Source: Priapulus caudatus (taxonomy: Eukaryota; Priapulida; Priapulimorpha; Priapulimorphida; Priapulidae). Taken from it: a stretch of 22,543 nucleotides of DNA. Below, one piece after another: positions 9,535-19,198 of the stretch (position 1 is its first letter; every line of letters starts with the position of its first letter). The translations under genes were made by a program, and so were the position numbers. Under the pieces are notes generated by a model. The model was not told the DNA's origin, searched no databases, and saw only the letters and a program-made list of their open reading frames with translations. The stretch covers positions 120,110 through 142,652 of the forward strand of contig NW_014577376.1 in assembly GCF_000485595.1 (NCBI RefSeq). The letters run 5' to 3'.

Positions 9535-10230
9535 CAGTACACGTGTTGTTTGCGGCTAAGTATTGTTTGTCTCGTGTTTTTAGCTTCGTGTATGTTCACT
9601 ACATTGCTGAGTGTCGCTATCAGCTATGCAGGTTACATGTGGCGGCCGCCGCGCGTTGTCCTCGCTAGCTCACGAATTCACAACCACGGACGCGGGCTCG
9701 GCGCGACTAGCTGCCGGGTTGACATGCAGTAGACGCTCAGCGGTTCGTTTCCACGAAGGTCATCTGGTCTCAGAATCCGCGCGTGCGTGTGTGTGACGAT
9801 GAGATGAAGATACCGTGTTGCGCACGTGCAGGGTGAAATAGAGCCAAATGTGCGCAGTGTGGCTGTTGATGACGTGCAGAATTGGCGACGACGCGAACGC
9901 GAAAGTAACGCGGCTGCCAACAAAAGACGTCGCCTGCAACTAGGAGCGACGACGTGTTTCGCAGGGGCGACGAGCCTTTGTCCTTTATCTCCCGTATCTC
10001 CCGGTGCTCTGTTTTACTGAAGCTGTCGTGCGTGCGCCCCTCCTATTTTCGCCGCGTATTGGCTAAAAACGAAAGGCTACTTGTGTTCGTGGTGATCTGC
10101 TTGTTCGTGCGACGTAATGTTCGGCGGAGTTTTCTTTACGCGTTAGTCCGTGCAGCGAATTGTGCTCCATCGAGACGAGTCCTTATTAACTCGCCGTAGC
10201 CGTTCGGATAATGGCTGTTTTTTGCTAGGA
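9535..10230. other. Complex CpG-rich segment with small open frames
   Basis: This is about 700 bp of non-repetitive sequence. A frame at 9826-10020 encodes a basic, charged patch (WRRRERESNAAANKRRR) followed by unremarkable sequence and a stop. The patch loosely recalls a bZIP basic region, but the invariant Asn position would be Ser and no leucine zipper follows. A cgcacgtgcag just before the frame could be a splice acceptor, though no matching donor is evident. I treat coding potential as unproven. Confidence 0.4.
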
Positions 10231-10334
10231 AGGAGAGTAGAGTCGTGTCCGTCGTTTGTGGAAGCGGAGCTAGAGTGCAAGTGCGGTGAGAGGAGGAGGG
10301 TTAGGTTGTTGTATATCGTAAATTGTAGGCGGGT

Positions 10335-13245
10335 TTGTCGTGTGTATGTAGTGGAGGAGGTTTATCGTGATGTTAGTGGTGGGAGAGGAGAGGGTACTAT
10401 CGTGTGTATGTATGTGCGTGGGAGGAGGGTGCTATGTGTGTATGTGGTGAGAGAGAGGGTCTATAGTGGTTATAGTGGGTGGAGGAGGGTACTATCGTGT
10501 GTATAGTGTGTGAGAGGGGTCTATCGTGTGTTAGTGGTGGGAGGGAGGTACTATCGTGTTATAGTGGCTGGGGAGAGAGGGTACTGATCGTGTAGTGGGT
10601 GAGGGGCGGTTACTGCGTGGTTAGTGTGGGGAGGGGGCTACTATCGTGGGTATAGTGGGGGAGAGGGTACTGTCGTGTGCTATGTGTGTGAGGGGGTCTA
10701 TCGGTGCTTCAGTGGTGGGAGAGAGGCTGTACGATCGTGTGTTATAGTGGTGGGAGGGGGATACTATCGTGTGTATTGGGGGGAGACGGTACTATCGTGG
10801 TTCGTGTGGTGAGAGGTTATGTGGGATGTATTTGGGGGGAGAGGGTCTATGCGTGTGTAGTAGTGCTGTGTGAGAGAGTACTATCGTGTGTTTAGTGGTG
10901 GAGAGGGTAGTGTGTGTGCTTTTTTCTATTGGCTGTGAGGAGAGTACGATCGTGCTGTATAGTGTCGTGGGGGGGGTACTATGGTGTATAGTGTGGTAGG
11001 AGAGTGTATCTATCGTGTGTGTATGGTGGTGGAGGAAGGGGTAGCTACTCGTGTGTAGTGGTGGCCAGGGAGGGTTATTGCCTGTGTATAGTCAGTGGGG
11101 AAGGTATATCGTGTGATATTAGTGGTGAGAGAGGCGTCTATGTGTGATAGTGTGTGTGAGAGGGTACTTCGTGTGTATAGTGGTGGCCAGCGGAGGGTTC
11201 TATGCTGTGTATAGTAGTGGAGAGAAGTACTATCGTGTGTATAGTGGTGAGCAGGATGGGTCTATCGAGTGTGTTAGTGCGTGGGAGTGACGGGTGCTAT
11301 CGTGTGTTGTGGTGGGAGGAGGGATATCGTGTGTATAGTGGTGGGAGGAGAAGGTATATTCGTTTAGTGTGTGAGAGAGAGTACTATCGTGTGTATGTGG
11401 TTGTGAGAGAGGGGGTATATTCGTGTGATTAGTGGTGTGAGAGAGGTACGTATCGTGTGTATGATGTGGTGGTGGAGAGAGGGATTTCCGTGGTATAGTC
11501 GGTGGGGGAGAGGTCTATCGTGATGTATAGTAGTGGAGAGAAGGTACTTCGTGTTGTTATAGTGGTGAGAGAGAGACGGTACTATCATGTGTATAGTGGC
11601 TGTGAGAGAGGGGACTATCGTGTGTTATAGTGGTGGAGGGGTATATTTCGTGTGTATGGTGCGGTGTGCGAAGCGGGCTATCGTGTTGCTATAGTGGTGT
11701 GAGAGAGGGGTATTGTGCTGTTAGTGTGGGAGCAGAGGGTACTATCGTGGTGTATTGTCGTGAGGGGGGGTACTGATCATGTGTATAGTGGTGGGGAGGA
11801 GGGTCTATCGATGTGTATAGTGGTGGGAGAGAGCGAGTAATCGTGTGTTATAGTGGTGCAGGAGGGTTCTTGTGTGTTAGTAGTGGAGAGAACGGTCCTA
11901 TCGTGTGATATAGTGGTGAGAGAGAGGGTACTCTCGTGTGTTTATGGTGGCGAGAGAGGTATCGTGGTATGTGGTGGGAGAGCAGGGATACTTGGTGTAT
12001 GAGTGGTGGGAGGGAGGGTATTCGTGTGTATCGTGGTTGAGGGGGTAATCGTGTGTATAGTGCGTGTGAGGAGAGGTACTATCGTTGGTTTAGTGTGGGG
12101 AGATGACTGGTGTGTTAGTGGTGGGCAGGGAGGGTTCTTCGTGGGTTGAGTGGGAGAGAAGGTACTATCGTGATGTATAGTGGTGGAGAGAGGGTACTAT
12201 CGGGTATAGTGGGTGGTGAGAGAGGTACTTCGCGATGTGTATTAGTGGTGGGAGGAGTACTATCGTGTGTATATGGTGGCAGGAGCGACTATCGTGTGGG
12301 TTAGTGTGGTAGAGGCATGTTATTGGTGGGTTATGTGGTGGGACGAGAGGTACTTTCGTGAACATGGTATAGTGTGTGGGAGAGAGGGTAGGTGTCCGTG
12401 TGTATGTGGGCTGGAAGTGAGAGCGGTGCTATCGTGTTAGAGTGGTGGGGGGAGAGAGGGTTACTATAGTGTGTATCAGTGGTGGGAGAGAGTCTATGCG
12501 TGTGTATAGTGGTGTGACGAGAAGGGACTAGTGACTGCTGCTATAGTGGTGGGAGGGGTTTATCGTGTGTATAGCTGGTGGCGGAGGGTCTTCGTGTGAA
12601 TTAAGTGTGGAGAGAGGTTACTATCGTGTGTATAGTTGGAGGAGGGGTACTATCGTGTGTATGTTGGGACGGAGGTACTATGTGTGATATGTGGGGAGGA
12701 GAGGGTTACTATCGTGTGTATAGTGTGGAGAGAGGGTACTAATCGGTGTGTTGTTATATAGTAGTTGCAGGGAGGTACTTCGTGTGTATATGGTGGGAGG
12801 AAGGGCACTTCGTGTGGTATAGCTGGTGGGTGCGGCGGGAGCCGGTCTATCGATGGTGTTAGGGTGGAGGAGCGGTACTATCCATGTGTATCAGTGGTGC
12901 GAGGGGCCCGCCCCGGTACTATCGTGTGATATTTATAGTGTGTGAGGCGAGCGTCCAGGTACTTCGCATTGTTCATTGGGGAGGGAGGGTACTATCGTGT
13001 GTATAGTTGCGTAAAACCGCGTGAGAGAGTGTACTATCGTGCTTGGTATAGTGGGGCGAGAGGTTATGATGCCCTTAACCCAGTGTGTATGTGGTGGCGA
13101 GGATGGTACTATCGTGTGTATTAGGTGGTGTGGGGAGGGTCTATGAACCACCTCAAAAACCTGGTGTATGGTGGGGGGTACATTGTGTGTATAGTGAGTG
13201 GAGGGCAGGCGGTACTATCGGGTGTTATAGTGGTGGAGGACGAGG
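10335..13245 (+). repeat. About 32-bp minisatellite, about 2.9 kb
   Basis: The tandem unit has the core ggtactatcgtgtgta followed by tagtggtgggagagag, close to 32 bp, repeated roughly 90 times. Individual units vary from about 25 to 36 bp, mostly through single-base indels and loss of one GA or GT step. The core tactatcgtgtg is the most stable part. The plus strand is C-poor, with usually one C in tatc and one in tac. There are no regular unique spacers, so this is not a CRISPR array. Short open frames on both strands follow the unit and shift frame, as expected for non-coding satellite. Confidence 0.93.
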
Positions 13246-13363
13246 GGAGTGTGCTTGGGTGCTACGTATAGCTGTTCAAGCATCACGTTCACCAGTGAAT
13301 AATGCGTTACTTTCCTATACTTATAATTTGCTGAATAGTTGCTCGGCTTTTTATACTATGGTT
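13246..13363. other. Short complex segment between minisatellite and telomere-like block
   Basis: About 120 bp of mixed sequence includes cgttcaccagtgaataatgcg. No feature was recognised. Confidence 0.5.
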
Positions 13364-13630
13364 GTAGTTAGGTTCAGGTTGCTTGCGGGGTTTGGGGTTG
13401 GTTGGATAGAGTTAGGGCTACGCGTTAGGGTTAGGGTTAGAGTTAGGCTGGTTAGGGTTAATTAGGTTAGAGGTTCGCGCTAGTGTTAGGTCTAGGGTTA
13501 GAGTTATGTTGCGATTACTTATAGCTTTTAGAGTTAGTTATGTTATGGTTAGGGATAGTTGTTAGGTTAGCGTTTAGTTTAGTGTTTAGTGGTTAGTTTA
13601 TGTTACGGTCATGGGTTATATTAGAGTTAG
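13364..13630 (+). repeat. Degenerate TTAGGG-type interstitial telomeric repeat
   Basis: The strand contains gcgttagggttagggttaga and several further TTAGGG, TTAGAG, TTAGGC, TTAGGT and GTTTAG units, decaying toward 13630. TTAGGG is the telomere repeat of vertebrates and many other animals, while TTAGG is usual in insects. The perfect part is only two to three units long and the rest is diverged, so this looks like an old interstitial relic. A non-telomeric TTAG-rich satellite cannot be excluded. Confidence 0.65.
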
Positions 13631-13892
13631 GCACGATTGAGTTCCATACGTTGCACTTTGGGCGAGTGTTCTCGGATGACGGTTTATCTCCGGCTCGAGT
13701 TCACTAAACCAAGGCAAATGGCCGGCGTTTAACGGAAACGTGATTGACCATTGCTCGACCAAATTACTTCGTCTTTGTTCTGTTCGAGCGCCCAGGGACT
13801 GCAAGTATAGTTACTAAACGAGTTTCGTTGCAGATTCCGTGGCGCGTAACGATTGCGTACACCCGGTGACAACTATCGCGGTACATTGTTAA

Positions 13893-13894
<2 letters not shown>
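13631..13894. other. Complex segment, no supported gene
   Basis: About 260 bp of mixed sequence lies between the telomere-like block and an AT microsatellite. A minus-strand frame (13616-13804) is open for 62 codons but matches nothing I recognise, and no start context or splice sites support it. Confidence 0.5.

Positions 13895-13895
<1 letters not shown>

Positions 13896-13936
<41 letters not shown>
13896..13936. repeat. (AT)n microsatellite
   Basis: An uninterrupted AT dinucleotide run of about 41 bp is followed by a second short atatatata stretch near 13957. Confidence 0.95.
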
Positions 13937-13937
<1 letters not shown>

Positions 13938-14075
13938 GCAGGCACCACGCATACACATATATATAGTATCCCACGGGTTGATAAGGGCTACATAGATTTT
14001 TATAATGATTTTAATTACGTAATAATAATAAATTTAGGATGTCTGGACTTTTTGTAGTAGTCACCAATGGCTTCC

Positions 14076-14183
14076 GAGCAGTAGGTACAGACATAGTAAG
14101 AGTTTTATCTCGAGCAGTAGGTACACATATAGTAAGGTTTTTATCTCGAGCAGTAGGTACACATATAGTAAGGTTTTTATCTC
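14076..14183 (+). repeat. Three tandem 36-bp units
   Basis: Units at 14076-14111, 14112-14147 and 14148-14183 start gagcagtaggtac and end tttttatctc or agttttatctc. Units 2 and 3 are identical, and unit 1 has a few differences. The period is a multiple of three, so a reading frame (14039-14326) stays open through it with a 12-residue repeat. No known protein is recognised and I do not call it coding. Confidence 0.92.
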
Positions 14184-14476
14184 ATCTTTGCTCATCTTTG
14201 GCCCTCTTTCGCTTATCTTTCTCTTTTGTTCTATTCTCTTGTATCATCCTTTATCCTCTCCGAATCTCTCACATCCACATTTATTCTTTCTTTTCCGGCC
14301 TCTCTCCTGTCCCCTTTCTCCAGTAGGTTTCCCAAGCCACATGCGATTCAGTTTTTGCTTTTACTCATTGATTATTCGCTCCAGATTCTCTATCCGCCTT
14401 TATTCCGAACCGAACATCGTATGGCCAAATTTTGTCCTACCTGTTACCTCGTCCCCTTTTCCTGCCCCTTCTTTCT

Positions 14477-14529
<53 letters not shown>

Positions 14530-14865
14530 CTAGTCGTCACACGTACCAGGTCTTCCCCAGCCTCTTCATCCAAAAGACTATTATCTTTACCCCCTACTTC
14601 TACATCTACGGGACAAATTTTGAACCTATATTTCCATCTCTTTTGCTACTCCTTCTTCTTCTTTCTCTCTCTCTCTTTCTTTATTTTTTCCCTCTCTTTC
14701 TATTACCCTTTTTATACATCTCTTTATCTGTCTTTCTCTCTCTCTCTTTACCTCTCTCTCTATCCTTCTCTTTCCTATCTCATTCCTGTCACGCATCTTT
14801 CCCTTCTATACAGCACCGGACCATCTCCGCTCCGCAGCTCCTAGTCTCTTTCCATCGCTCTTCTA
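14184..14865. repeat. Pyrimidine-rich low-complexity tract
   Basis: About 680 bp of the plus strand is dominated by T and C (tctctc, ctttc, cctttt). It includes an uninterrupted (CT)n run at 14481-14526. Ser/Leu/Phe-rich open frames (14188-14844 and 14226-14918) result from the absence of purine-led stop codons and are not treated as genes. Confidence 0.88.
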
Positions 14866-14869
14866 CATA

Positions 14870-15480
14870 CGGCCTTGTGCAATTGCGTCGGTTTTCCGAC
14901 CTCCTTAACGCCGCCTAGCGCCGTGTCGACCGTAGTAACGCCGACATGTGACGCTCGCGCGACGATCGCCGACGTTTTTTGCCAACGAAAATCGTCCGTC
15001 GGCCGACTAGGTGCGGCCGCCGACGACCGACGTACAGTTTCCAACGCAAGGTCAAAGATGGCGGCGGGCGGCTGCCTGTTTGCTATCCGTCGCGCGCGCA
15101 CGAGAGAGAGAAGCCTCTTCCTCGTCTTCGTTGCTGTTAGCTTTCGCTGCGAGGACATGAACTTTAAAATCGCGAAAAATCAATAGACGCGTGTGCCCCT
15201 GCCTGTGCCTACTTAAAATGCAGACTTATAAATTAGAATCGATGCATGCTGCTCGCATACAATTATAGTTGAGTCGCTGTCGAGCCGTTGTCTGGCGCGG
15301 CTGGCACATTCATTAGCAGACTTATTCAACTGGCTTTTTCGCAGCATGGCCGCCGCTTTGCATCCAGCCGTCATTAAAATATAAGGAGCGCTACACTTTT
15401 AGCAATCCAATTTTTGCCGCTGGTTTTAAAATTCCGCTTCGTTGTTGACGGTCGACGGTTGCTTAATGCCGCGTGCCGCT
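14870..15480. other. CpG-rich, island-like unique segment
   Basis: CpG is very frequent (cgacgatcgccgacg, gtcggccgac), and open frames exist on both strands (14875-15186 plus, 14841-15158 minus), as expected for CpG-rich DNA. The segment carries a YY1-type motif at 15055-15065 and a tataaa at 15227-15232. It could be a promoter and 5' exon of an unidentified gene, but I found no splice-linked coding sequence. A mini frame starting at 15345 (gcagcatggccgccgc) encodes only about a dozen residues. Confidence 0.4.
15055..15065 (+). promoter_or_regulatory. YY1/Pho-type motif AAGATGGCGGC
   Basis: The 11-mer is an exact match to the extended YY1 promoter consensus known from animals, where it often lies just downstream of transcription starts and can include the start codon. 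The ATG here would open a 42-codon frame. The motif is seen directly. Function is inferred from the motif and its CpG-rich setting. Confidence 0.4.
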
Positions 15481-15775
15481 CGAAGAACGCTTAAGACAAA
15501 GAGCGTTCGCGGTCGTTTTAGCAAGGGAGGAGAATATGATGCCCCTCCAGATGCTGCGCCGAGGAAGCCATGCCGGGAGGCGGATGCCTAGCGACGCCAT
15601 TTCAGGGCCGCTGAGGCGGTCGCTAGGTGCGCAGGCGGTCTCCGGCTCTCCCCGCCCGCCCGCCTGCCCGCACGCACGCACGCACGCCAGACGGCGTCTC
15701 ATGCGCTGTGTGTCAAATATAGAGCGGAAATCGCTGGGCGGTCCGTTATCTCTGTATGAGAGCAGGACGTGAGAG
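15481..15775. other. GC-rich segment with short CGCA run, no supported gene
   Basis: The segment includes a ccgcccgcccgcctgcccg stretch and a cgcacgcacgcacgcac microsatellite (about 15668-15687). An open frame covers it (15473-15772), but the translation is Arg/Ala-rich and unrecognised. Confidence 0.5.
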
Positions 15776-15937
15776 ACAGAGAAGGGGGGATAGGGAAAGA
15801 GAGGAGAGGAGAGGAGAGGGGAGAGAGAGAGCTGAGAGAACATAGGGGAGAGACGTGCGGAGATAAAAAAAGACAGATGAGAGGAGAGGGAGAGGGAATT
15901 GTGAGAGAGACCAGACAATAGTTAGGAGTAATAAATA

Positions 15938-15975
<38 letters not shown>
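15776..15975. repeat. GA-rich tract followed by (AT)n leading into module C
   Basis: From 15776 to about 15915 the strand is purine-rich (ggagaggagaggagagg). An (AT)n run at about 15942-15975 abuts the module C start. In the other C copies the AT run is preceded by CA repeats instead. Confidence 0.85.
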
Positions 15976-15977
<2 letters not shown>

Positions 15978-16775
15978 TACTGTCGATGTTGTGGTCGACC
16001 ACGCGCGTTCGGACGGAAAGCTCTGCTTCACACTTGCCAACAGCGTTTAACTGCTTTCCACTTCAGCCATTGCACGAATGTAATTGTCTTTTAGCTCAAT
16101 AGTTTCTACTACGTACAATTGAGCGTGATTAGGCACGTATATAGTCAGCGAGCTACGAACACGAATTATGAAATCACGAGTCACCAAGACAGCTCACTCG
16201 CTGTAGACCAGGACTCGTGCGTTCGTACATTCGTGCGTGCGTGCGTGCGTGCGTGCGTGCGTACGTGAGAGGGCGTGTGTGCGTGCGGATCGTGATTGCG
16301 TGATTGCTAATGCTTACTCCCGTGATCTGCAACACTGATTCGCAGCGCATTCCAACAGTAAGGCTGTACGGACGTACGAGACAGACTCTGCCACTCATCA
16401 TTATAAACCTTCTGTCCGTCAATTTATCCCGTTCTGATCCGCCGCTGTCTTCATAATTTTATAAAATTCAATTAACAAGTTAATTAATTATGCCATTAAT
16501 TTACAATAGACAGCGTGCTATCTGTACCATCCTCATTATAGTTGACGACAATGCCTCATGTTTCTATCATTAATTAGTACCAGATCTAAAGCTGACCGGT
16601 TCGCGTGAGAGCAAATGTTATATGCGCACGTTATATGTATAATAGAAAATGCGGCTACCTAAATCTTCTATTCTAGACAATTTTATTTCGATATTAAATG
16701 TGTATAAATTATAAACAGTAATAATTACATCACAATCACTGCTGTTGTCATGACGACGACGACGAGCACCACTAC
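15976..16775 (+). repeat. Composite repeat, module C, copy 3 (full length)
   Basis: The block is collinear with 7001-7775. It starts ggtactgtcgatgttgtgg and ends at gacgagcaccactac, then joins module A within a few bases. It includes a short (GTGC)n run at about 16231-16262 that is mostly lost in copy 2. This is the only junction in the window showing that C leads directly into A. Confidence 0.88.
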
Positions 16776-16879
16776 AACATGCGCGCTAGCATACGCACGC
16801 ACATACGCACGTATACGTTTGATGTATTCAAATGCGAAATTACGCATCGACGTGCACGCTACATGATCATATAAACACA

Positions 16880-16941
16880 CCGCTACGTCACAAGGTCACC
16901 GCTACGTCACAAGGTCATCGCGCGGTCACTCGTACGTGACC
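16880..16941 (+). promoter_or_regulatory. Cluster of AGGTCA half-sites in module A
   Basis: The 19-mer ccgctacgtcacaaggtca occurs twice back to back (16880-16898, 16899-16917). An inverted pair GGTCAC / GTGACC follows (16924-16929, 16936-16941). AGGTCA is the nuclear-receptor half-site, and CAAGGTCA is one base short of the extended monomer site used by FTZ-F1/ERR-type receptors. The repeats are seen directly. Receptor binding is only a possibility. Confidence 0.35.
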
Positions 16942-17433
16942 ATAACTTTTCCACCGAGTTTTTTTACGCGTGACGCTTCGTTTTTCCCGATGACGCTTCG
17001 TGGCAGCGTCGGGATCTTCATGCTTGTAAACAGATCGCTTGTTTTTCCTGTATCGCAACGTCGTTTTGATCGCGAATATGTATGTGTTCGCTAGTGAATA
17101 ATAGATTTACGTTGCGGCTGCGAACTTTGTTTGTCTAATTAGCCTAATTAACAAAATCGGATTAATTGTCTCGCTCCTCGCTCTGCGTTTATATGACTTT
17201 AAGCGTTGTCTAGTGTTTAGTTGACGCAATTAGGAGGGCAATTAACAGACGCAATTATAAACAATGAGCTTAATTATCATTAATTTTGAATGTGTTTGCG
17301 ATCCATCCCTCCATCTATAATTATGCACGCGCGACTCGAGCTATCACCGTTTTGCACGGGCCCGCATGATTCAAGCGGCGATGGCCTAAACTACAGGCTT
17401 AAAATCTTAAAACATGCAGACACAAGACCAAAC

Positions 17434-17565
17434 GCACGTTCGCACGCACGTTCGCACGCACGGACGCACGCACGGACGCACGCACGTTCGCACGCACGGA
17501 CGCACGCACGGACGCACGCACGGTCGCACGCACGGACGCACGCACGGACGGACGCACGGTCACAG
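17434..17565 (+). repeat. 12-bp GC-rich array (cgcacgcacgga)
   Basis: Tandem acgcacgcacgg units alternate with acgcacgttcgc variants over about 130 bp. The period is a multiple of four and of three, which gives a trivial His/Ala/Arg/Thr repeat frame. The degraded counterpart is at 1013-1165. Confidence 0.9.
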
Positions 17566-17690
17566 GACAACGTCGGTAGGGTGACGTGGTAACGTAAGGC
17601 GGCGACAGAACGAGGTGACGCAAGCCTACGTCGGCAGGCTGACGCGGTGATGCGCGTATACGTTGCTATGATGAGTTGCCGACGATTGCT

Positions 17691-18099
17691 GTAGTGGCGA
17701 TGCTAAAGATAGTGACGCTAAAGAGGGTTCTGCAAGAGACGGTGACGTTAGAGGTTGTGACGTTATAGGTTGTGACTTTAGAGGTGGTGACGCAAGAGGT
17801 TGCGATGCAAGAGAAGGTGACGTTAGAGGTGGCGACGCTAGAGGTGGTGACGCTAGAGGTGGTGACGCTAGAGTTGGTGACGCTAGAGTTGGTGACGCTA
17901 GATGTGGTGACGCTAGAGGTGGTGACACTAGATGTGGTGACGTTAGAGGTGGTGACGCTAGATGTGGTGACGTTAGAAGTGGTGACGCTAGATGTGGTGA
18001 CGTTAGAGGTGGTGACGCAAGAGAAGGTGACGTTAGAGATGGTGACGCTAAATGTGGTGACGCAAGAGAAGGTGACGTTAAAGGTGGTGACGCAAGAGA

Positions 18100-18100
<1 letters not shown>
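17691..18100 (+). repeat. 15-bp minisatellite, copy 2 (breaks off at 18100)
   Basis: Units are of the gtgacgctagaggtg / gtgacgttagaggtg type with very regular 15-bp spacing. The variant order matches 1313-1727. The array ends after gacgcaagagaag at 18101, where a GT microsatellite begins. At the matching point in copy 1 (1727) the array simply continues. Both strands are stop-free because of the 15-bp period. Confidence 0.95.
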
Positions 18101-18101
<1 letters not shown>

Positions 18102-18138
<37 letters not shown>

Positions 18139-18200
18139 TCGTGCGTGCGTGCGTGCGTGCGTATGTGTGTGTGTATGCGTGTGTGTGTGTGTGTACGTCG
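18102..18200. repeat. GT-rich microsatellite
   Basis: An uninterrupted (GT)n run of about 33 bp is followed by (GTGC)n and mixed GTGTAT units. It abuts the end of the 15-bp minisatellite and opens the segment that separates it from the matching array at 21128. Confidence 0.93.
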
Positions 18201-18720
18201 TGAATGGGTTGTACGTATGAGCGACTACACGTGTGTGCGTGCATGTGTATTTATTGAATACTACATATTAGTACATAGTTGTACAAGAGGAATACGTACA
18301 CGATGACATGCGCGCATATGGCAGTAAACGTGCGATGGTCATGAGGGATGATGATATATACACGCTCGAAACATGTCAGGACCGGCTGATAATTTCATAG
18401 TGACCTACTACTAACTAACTGCCTACTCATATACGCTGCTAATGTATCAGGGCATGGTGATACATGGTGGTAACGCAGCAGGACACGGTGACACGCTCCC
18501 ATGGTCGTATACGCGTGTATATACGTTGATATGGCTGCGAGATTCGCTCGGCACACACATACCGTGCATTTCTAACGCGAAATGCATAATTGCAGTCGCT
18601 TACACGCATGGCGAGAGAAGGCGAACACAGGTAATCGCTTTCCAGCTGCGTTCTGTTTTTAATAAATGTAAAATAATCACCATATATTTCCCCTTTCCCG
18701 CCACTCCGTTGCACACACGC
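18201..18720. other. Complex segment, no supported gene
   Basis: About 520 bp of non-repetitive sequence. It includes a possible polyadenylation hexamer aataaa (about 18660) and a donor-like aacacaggtaatc (about 18625). Neither connects to a recognisable coding exon, so none is called. Confidence 0.5.
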
Positions 18721-18723
18721 GCA

Positions 18724-18754
<31 letters not shown>

Positions 18755-18801
18755 ACACACACACGCGCGCGCACGCACACACGCACACACGAGCGCGCGC
18801 G

Positions 18802-18842
<41 letters not shown>
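18721..18842. repeat. CT-rich then CA-rich microsatellite
   Basis: The tract starts with CT units (ctctctctctctctctctct), passes through alternating CG/CA, and ends in a clean (CA)n run (about 18804-18842). Confidence 0.93.
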
Positions 18843-18844
<2 letters not shown>

Positions 18845-19198
18845 TTATATTTAGTAGGTAGATAGATGTCCTATGTATAATACATGTACATTTATAATTA
18901 GACATAATTGAAGTGAACGCACGGGACGTCTCTATGGGACGCATGCAGCATCACTGTACTACCTACTATACCTCATGTGCGTGCGGCCGGCTTACAACTC
19001 GATGCTATTGAGCTGTAAAGTTAGCAACGAACAACTATCTGCATGTTCTCGCTACTAGTGTATGGGTGAGTGAGGGTAGGCTGGCCGCCGGTAACACGGC
19101 AGCGTACACCAGGAGGCTGGGCACGCAGCGACACACGCTCGTGAGCGCGCACTCCACGAGCGGCGAAGGGGTGAAAAAGGCGGCCTACGTTTCGTGGT
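18843..19198. other. Complex segment leading into a possible promoter
   Basis: The sequence is mixed and becomes GC-rich from about 19065. Overlapping open frames occur on both strands (19021-19312 minus, 19066 onward plus), but none resembles a known protein. It lies just upstream of the X-box. Confidence 0.45.

Larger units (their letters stand above)
16777..17690 (+). repeat. Composite repeat, module A, copy 2 (cleaner copy)
   Basis: The block aligns throughout with 287-1312 but lacks most of that copy's one-base insertions. It contains a doubled 19-bp element with AGGTCA cores (16880-16917), an AT-rich middle and the 12-bp GC array (17434-17565). It runs into the 15-bp minisatellite at about 17691. 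No gene is recognised. Confidence 0.88.

Noticed and set aside
10335-13245. CRISPR-like array
   Set aside because: Units are directly tandem with no unique spacers of constant size, and the context is eukaryotic. It is a minisatellite.
14188-14918. Two overlapping Ser/Leu/Phe-rich frames of more than 200 codons
   Set aside because: They lie in a pyrimidine-rich tract, where stop codons are rare on this strand. They overlap in different frames and show no real protein character.
15227-15232. TATA box (tataaa) of a promoter
   Set aside because: No initiator-like element lies about 30 bp downstream, and the hexamer is common in AT-containing sequence. It is mentioned only as context.
17772-18203. 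Five-residue-repeat protein (VTLEV-type units)
   Set aside because: A stop-free 15-bp tandem repeat is open in frame on both strands by arithmetic alone. The frame is broken in copy 1 and ends in a GT microsatellite.
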